A DNA stretch of 35,310 nt from DAOUMU01 sp034409055. GTDB lineage: Bacteria; Chloroflexota; Anaerolineae; 4572-78; J111. The notes under the pieces were generated by a model that was given only the letters and a program-made list of their open reading frames with translations, had not been told where the DNA came from and did not search any database. Numbering within the stretch: the first letter of the stretch is position 1; every line of letters starts with the position of its first letter. The position numbers were made by a program, and so were the translations under genes. Of this stretch, positions 32,045-35,310 are shown piece by piece. The stretch spans positions 1-35,310 of the forward strand of contig DAOUMU010000057.1 in NCBI GenBank assembly GCA_034409055.1, given 5' to 3'.

Positions 32045-32474
32045 GGATAGCAAAGTAGCCTGATAATCCCCCTGTTAAGTATTGCCGAGTAGGGGGGATA
32101 CAACAGTTTTCAATAGCTCTTTAACAGTCCAAATATGATCAGTCAGTCCAGCCACCATAGCGGGTGACCGTTGTTTCTACCGGCGCTTGGGATCACCGAA
32201 CACCTCAATACATAATGTTTTGAGCGACCGAGCCAGGTTGTAGATCAAGTCTTGCCAGGCGGCCGAAGCCCGATATATGCCTATATCCTTCCTCGTTTGT
32301 TGAGTTGGATGACTTAATCATACCCTATTCTTCAACAACACTCAAGAGGGGAACCATCTAATCATTATGCCGTGTTAAATAGATAGCAATTTTCTCTCTT
32401 TTGTACTAAAATTAGGGGCGTTGTGGCAAATGTGACAAGAATTTTCACAAAGGTTTTTAATAAAGGAGGTTACA
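32045..32474. other. intergenic region between divergent genes
   Basis: 430 bases with no gene seen. An inverted repeat ATCCCCCT (32066-32073) and AGGGGGGAT (32091-32099) could form a hairpin. The final part is AT-rich and precedes an AAAGGAGGT ribosome binding site. No clear -35/-10 pair was found by eye. Confidence 0.4.
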
Positions 32475-33368
32475 ATGAGCAATATTCGACAAGAAGTTGA
32501 CAATTTACCTGCGCAGAGCGTGACGGTGTATGCCTTGCAGGCCCTTGATTTTGTGGTGCCCGGTCAGTGGAAAAATGTCGTTGGCTTTGAAAATATGGTC
32601 CAAGAAGTAACCGGCGAGACGGACCCGGCTCGTATCCAAAAAATCGCTGCACGAGCCGTGGACATCTACAATGACCCCGAGACGGGTTATCAGCGGGCTC
32701 TGTGGATTTACCAGGCTGTGGACAAAGCCGACGCTGCCTTGGGGGCAGCAGCTATGGCCAACAAGGTGGGTGAAAAGATCAGTTTTCTCTCTTTTCTGAG
32801 TAATCTCACCCCTAAAGCCGACACCACGCAATCCATCGACCTGGGGGTAAAATTAGTGGCGGAACTGGTTGCGTTTAGCCTGATTAAGGGTATTCCCACA
32901 GATAAAGCCAGCATCGAGCAGTTTGCCTCGGTTCTGGCCGGCAGTTACAGCGGTGAGGCCCTGATGCGCATGGCCGCTCTGGTCTGTCTGGATGGCATTG
33001 TTCCGCTTGGCCCTGATTTCACGCGTAAGGCCGGCTCAATCTTGGGCAGCATCGGTACCTCAGATTTAGAGGGTAATGCGGCCTTCAAGCGTATTGGTGA
33101 GTTGATTCCGGGCGATAGTGTGACGGGTCAGTTAGGCTTTATTAACGAAAGCTTCGAGTCGGTCCAGGACTGGATCAATAACTTGATCAGTTCGCGTGGC
33201 TTAACCTCGGAAAAGGTGGTCGGTAGCCTGAGCCAGTATATTGACGTGGCTGACGAAACCTTAGACTACCTGGCCGCTTTTCTTGATATGACGACCAACT
33301 ATTACGCTCATACCGGCCCTCAGACGCTGGCTCACAATTTAATCGCACTGGCTGCGGGCGAGGTTTAA
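32475..33368 (+). CDS. hypothetical all-helical protein
   Basis: A 297-residue protein I do not recognise. It is predominantly helical with alternating Ala/Leu and charged patterns (for example ALWIYQAVDKADAALGAAAMA). Short hydrophobic stretches (ELVAFSLIKGI, MRMAALVCLDGIVPLG) are too short for certain membrane spans, and no signal peptide is seen. A strong AAAGGAGGT site precedes the ATG, so it is probably well expressed. It stands alone, and a 21-base-arm hairpin repeat begins one base after its stop. Confidence 0.75.
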   Translation: MSNIRQEVDNLPAQSVTVYALQALDFVVPGQWKNVVGFENMVQEVTGETDPARIQKIAARAVDIYNDPETGYQRALWIYQAVDKADAALGAAAMANKVGEKISFLSFLSNLTPKADTTQSIDLGVKLVAELVAFSLIKGIPTDKASIEQFASVLAGSYSGEALMRMAALVCLDGIVPLGPDFTRKAGSILGSIGTSDLEGNAAFKRIGELIPGDSVTGQLGFINESFESVQDWINNLISSRGLTSEKVVGSLSQYIDVADETLDYLAAFLDMTTNYYAHTGPQTLAHNLIALAAGEV

Positions 33369-33429
33369 GGAGTCGAGACTTTAGCCGGTCGGTGTGCTGA
33401 AGACTGTCACCGGCTGAAGCCTCGACTCC
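33369..33429 (+). repeat. GGAGTCGAG-family hairpin after the hypothetical gene
   Basis: The arm at 33369-33389 (GGAGTCGAGACTTTAGCCGG plus T) pairs with 33409-33429 (ACCGGCTGAAGCCTCGACTC plus C) with one mismatch and one wobble. It begins directly after the TAA at 33366-33368 and may act as an mRNA 3' end or stabiliser. There is no long T-run. Confidence 0.7.
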
Positions 33430-33469
33430 AAAAGCATTGCGAGGTTGTCATGATTCCCTCGGCGGTCGT

Positions 33470-34351
33470 TTAAAATTCCGCTACGGTGGGGATGATCTCG
33501 CGTCCAAACAGTTCCAGCGGTTCGATATCGTGAACGTTGGGCATATTAAAAATCACGTGCTGGATACCAGCGTTGGCCAGGCCACGGCAGGTATCAATGA
33601 CCTGAGAGACGGTCATATTGTCGGGGGCTAAGTGGACTGTACCCAGTGCGGTTCGCTCGATCTCATCATAGGAGCGGCCAATATCTTCACAATGAGCTTT
33701 CAATACATCCAGTTTCCGGCGCAGCTCATCATTACCGACATAAGCGAACAGATTACAGGCGTCGCCGTATTGGGCCACCAGCCGGAGCGTTTTCTTCTCG
33801 CCCATGCCGCCGATCAAAATCGGGGGGTGTGGTTTGGATAGAGGCTGGGGACTGTTGAGTGTTTCGGCCAGTTGATAGTGTTGGCCGTTGTATGGCCCGG
33901 CCTCGTCTGACCACATTTGTTTGGCAATTTGCAGGGTCTCTTCCAGTTGCTCAAAACGCTCCTTGAGCGGTGGAAAAGGTGTGCCCAGCCCAACCGCCTC
34001 TTGCTCAAACCAGGCTGCGCCGATGCCCAAGTAGGCCCTTCCCCCCGAAAGCACGTCGAGCGTGGAAACAGTTTTTACCAAAATACCGGGATAACGATAA
34101 ACAATGCCGGTCACCAGCAGGCCCAGGCGCGCCTGCTTGGTTACCCCGGCCAGATAGCCAAGCGTGGTGTAGCCTTCTAACATGGGGTCCTCAGCCGGAC
34201 CAATCATCTCTATCTGGAAAAAGTGATCCATAACCCAGATGCTGGCAAAACCGGCCTCATCCGCAGTCCTGGCTATCTCGGCTAACCGTGAGCCTAACTC
34301 GGCCGGCCCACCCGGCCACTTAAAACTTGGAATTTGTAATCCGATGCGCAT
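33470..34351 (-). CDS. LLM-class F420-dependent oxidoreductase
   Basis: A 293-residue luciferase-like-monooxygenase-family protein (TIM barrel): MRIGLQIPSF, EAGFASIWVMDHFF, RLGLLVTGIVYRYPGILVKTVSTLD, GRAYLGIGAAWFEQE, PPLKERFEQLEETLQIAKQMW, and the PPILIGGMGEKKTLRLVAQYGDACN block. These features match the F420-dependent oxidoreductases of actinobacteria and Chloroflexota more than true FMN luciferases. The substrate is unknown. GGAGGAATC lies before the ATG. It is separated from the TA pair by about 50 bases. Confidence 0.9.
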   Translation of the reverse strand: MRIGLQIPSFKWPGGPAELGSRLAEIARTADEAGFASIWVMDHFFQIEMIGPAEDPMLEGYTTLGYLAGVTKQARLGLLVTGIVYRYPGILVKTVSTLDVLSGGRAYLGIGAAWFEQEAVGLGTPFPPLKERFEQLEETLQIAKQMWSDEAGPYNGQHYQLAETLNSPQPLSKPHPPILIGGMGEKKTLRLVAQYGDACNLFAYVGNDELRRKLDVLKAHCEDIGRSYDEIERTALGTVHLAPDNMTVSQVIDTCRGLANAGIQHVIFNMPNVHDIEPLELFGREIIPTVAEF

Positions 34352-34404
34352 TGTAGATTCCTCCTTCTACTCCCTCCCCCATTTGTTGAGAATGCATACG
34401 AGAA

Positions 34405-34713
34405 TTACTCCGATGATAACGTTGCTGTAGACTCTGTATACCGCTTTAACTCCTGGTCAATTCGCTCTTTCAAGAACATCTTTATCAGCGATTGATACGG
34501 TATATCCCGCTTGTTGGCGATTAACCGCAACTCATTCAGCATCAACTCCGGTAGACGCAAAGATATTGTCTTGGTTGATGGTTTCAGTTTTGGCAAGACA
34601 ACGGCTTCGGCTTTATCCCAATCTATATATTCTGTCGAGTCGTGCGTAGCCCAGAACTCACGCTCTTCTTCTTCACTCTTGAAGGTCGGTATATCTTTTA
34701 ACTCTTTGGCCAT
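34405..34713 (-). CDS. brnA: BrnA-family antitoxin (CopG/ribbon-helix-helix)
   Basis: A 102-residue antitoxin with the BrnA opening IPTFKSEEEEREFWATHDST, EYIDW, and a C-terminal ribbon-helix-helix (TKTISLRLPELMLNELRLIANKRDIPYQSLIKMFLKERI). It neutralises BrnT and, with it, represses the operon. Its start lies 41 bases inside the toxin gene, so the two are translationally coupled, with the toxin first as usual for this family. Confidence 0.9.
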   Translation of the reverse strand: MAKELKDIPTFKSEEEEREFWATHDSTEYIDWDKAEAVVLPKLKPSTKTISLRLPELMLNELRLIANKRDIPYQSLIKMFLKERIDQELKRYTESTATLSSE

Positions 34714-34996
34714 ATTTTTTCGTCTCTCTTTGGTTCATATCGCGGGCTGAGATAACCCGTATTAATTCATCTCTGATAGTAAAGGCGATGAATAACCAAC
34801 GGTCTGTATCGGTCCGTCCCAAGGCGTAATATCTTTGTTCCTGTTGAGAGTGTTTGGTATCTTGGGCGATGATGAGGGGCAAATTGAAAAAGATTTCTTC
34901 ACATTCACCATTGGTGACTTGGTGAAGATACCATTTCTTATCTAAGTTACCTTGATCCCATTGGAAGCCTTTACAGTTGGAGATTATATCTTTCAT
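34673..34996 (-). CDS. brnT: BrnT-family ribonuclease toxin
   Basis: A 107-residue toxin with BrnT hallmarks: FQWDQGNLDKKWYLHQVT (for FEWDxxKxxxNxxKHGV), QEQRYYALGRTDTDRWLFIAFTIRDELIRVISAR and a final RETKKYGQR helix. The family is a RelE-like ribonuclease. The start codon is 4 bases from a perfect palindrome that overlaps the promoter. The fold core is intact and no disruption is seen. Confidence 0.9.
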   Translation of the reverse strand: MKDIISNCKGFQWDQGNLDKKWYLHQVTNGECEEIFFNLPLIIAQDTKHSQQEQRYYALGRTDTDRWLFIAFTIRDELIRVISARDMNQRETKKYGQRVKRYTDLQE

Positions 34997-35000
34997 CTCA

Positions 35001-35034
35001 TATGTATATTACAATAATATACATACCTTGTAAA
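35001..35034 (-). promoter_or_regulatory. BrnTA promoter with overlapping 25-base operator
   Basis: On the minus strand, TTTACA (35029-35034), a 17-base spacer and TAATAT (35006-35011) form a promoter. TATGTATATTA (35001-35011) and TAATATACATA (35015-35025) are perfect inverted repeats with a 3-base spacer, covering the -10. The start codon follows 9 bases after the -10, so the transcript would be leaderless or nearly so. Confidence 0.7.
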
Positions 35035-35050
35035 GTTTTAACACTAAAAA

Positions 35051-35310
35051 TTATGGGGTCGAGTCTCCAACCTGTCCAGTAATATTATCGAAATTGCCAC
35101 CAACTCCGGCCACAACAATCTTACCATCAGGTTGAAGCGTAACAGAAAGTCCTCCATCGGCGTTACCTTGAATGGAGGTTGTCACAATGCCCGTGCCGTT
35201 AAAGTTGGTGTCCAAAGTGCCGTCATCATTGTAACGGACCACTGTAAAATCACCGTGGCTGCTGCTACCCGCCACCGCAATTTTACCTGGTTCTTCAGGA
35301 ATTTCCGTGG
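35051..35310 (-). CDS. delta-60-repeat (beta-propeller) protein, C-terminal end
   Basis: The frame is open at the right edge and ends at TAA 35051-35053. It shows one full and one partial delta-60 repeat: PGKIAVAGSSSHGDFTVVRYNDDGTLDTNF, then LQPDGKIVVAGVGG. Such repeats build secreted or surface beta-propellers. The last residues (GQVGDSTP) do not fit the repeat, and the DNA around the stop (GGGGTCGAG) resembles the GGAGTCGAG repeat core, so the C-terminus may have been cut by a repeat. Only the end of the gene is visible. Confidence 0.8.
   Translation of the reverse strand, partial: TEIPEEPGKIAVAGSSSHGDFTVVRYNDDGTLDTNFNGTGIVTTSIQGNADGGLSVTLQPDGKIVVAGVGGNFDNITGQVGDSTP

Overview
The window looks like a chromosomal segment of an anaerobic or facultative environmental bacterium, most likely a Chloroflexota (Anaerolineae-like) organism. 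That is an inference from the gene mix: a large FHA/Ser-Thr kinase, an FGE-sulfatase-domain protein, F420-type flavoenzymes, a lactate-permease-family transporter, NifX-like cofactor proteins and many small palindromic repeats. No rRNA, tRNA, CRISPR array, complete transposase or phage module was seen.

Layout. (1) 1-5.5 kb: the 3' end of an FGE-sulfatase-domain gene whose C-terminus looks like the variable region of a diversity-generating retroelement, a TumE-type toxin with a small upstream partner, and on the minus strand a 1204-residue protein carrying FHA, pseudokinase, active kinase and APH-like kinase domains. (2) 5.5-6.4 kb: a MITE, a perfect-consensus promoter and a long gene-poor leader. 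(3) 6.4-17.05 kb, plus strand: a catabolic-looking cluster. It holds a LarA-fold protein lacking the residues that bind the nickel-pincer cofactor, an IclR regulator, a ferredoxin/BFD-like protein, a second possible LarA-like protein, a NadC-like protein with an altered active site, a MoCF-domain protein, then a complete hydratase, acylating acetaldehyde dehydrogenase and aldolase (the dmpEFG-type lower pathway) and a LctP-family permease. No ring-cleaving oxygenase is present. This is the strongest candidate for an undescribed pathway: 2-hydroxypenta-2,4-dienoate (or its keto form) would be made from an imported acid without oxygen and split to pyruvate and acetyl-CoA.

(4) 17.1-22.6 kb, minus strand: a MacB/LolCDE-like ABC exporter pair, a truncated ICMT-like methyltransferase, an aldo/keto-reductase-fold protein without the catalytic tetrad, and a TetR regulator. 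(5) 22.7-27.5 kb, plus strand: a Crp/Fnr regulator, a DUF1858 protein, a small helical protein, a DUF59 remnant, a CooC/MinD-like ATPase, a radical SAM protein and two NifX-like proteins. Together these look like a metal-sulfur cofactor island. (6) 27.5-35.3 kb: a thioesterase, a methyltransferase, a deazaflavin-dependent reductase, a KimA-like permease, an unknown helical protein, an LLM-class oxidoreductase, a BrnT/BrnA toxin-antitoxin pair with a clear operator, and the 3' end of a delta-60-repeat protein.

Mobile DNA. Three copies of one 191-221 bp MITE (5584-5804, 28038-28250 and 31854-32044, the last inverted) each have a perfect 5-bp target duplication. A different 160-bp element (8607-8766) has an 8-bp duplication. 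Several other palindromic repeat families are scattered between genes.
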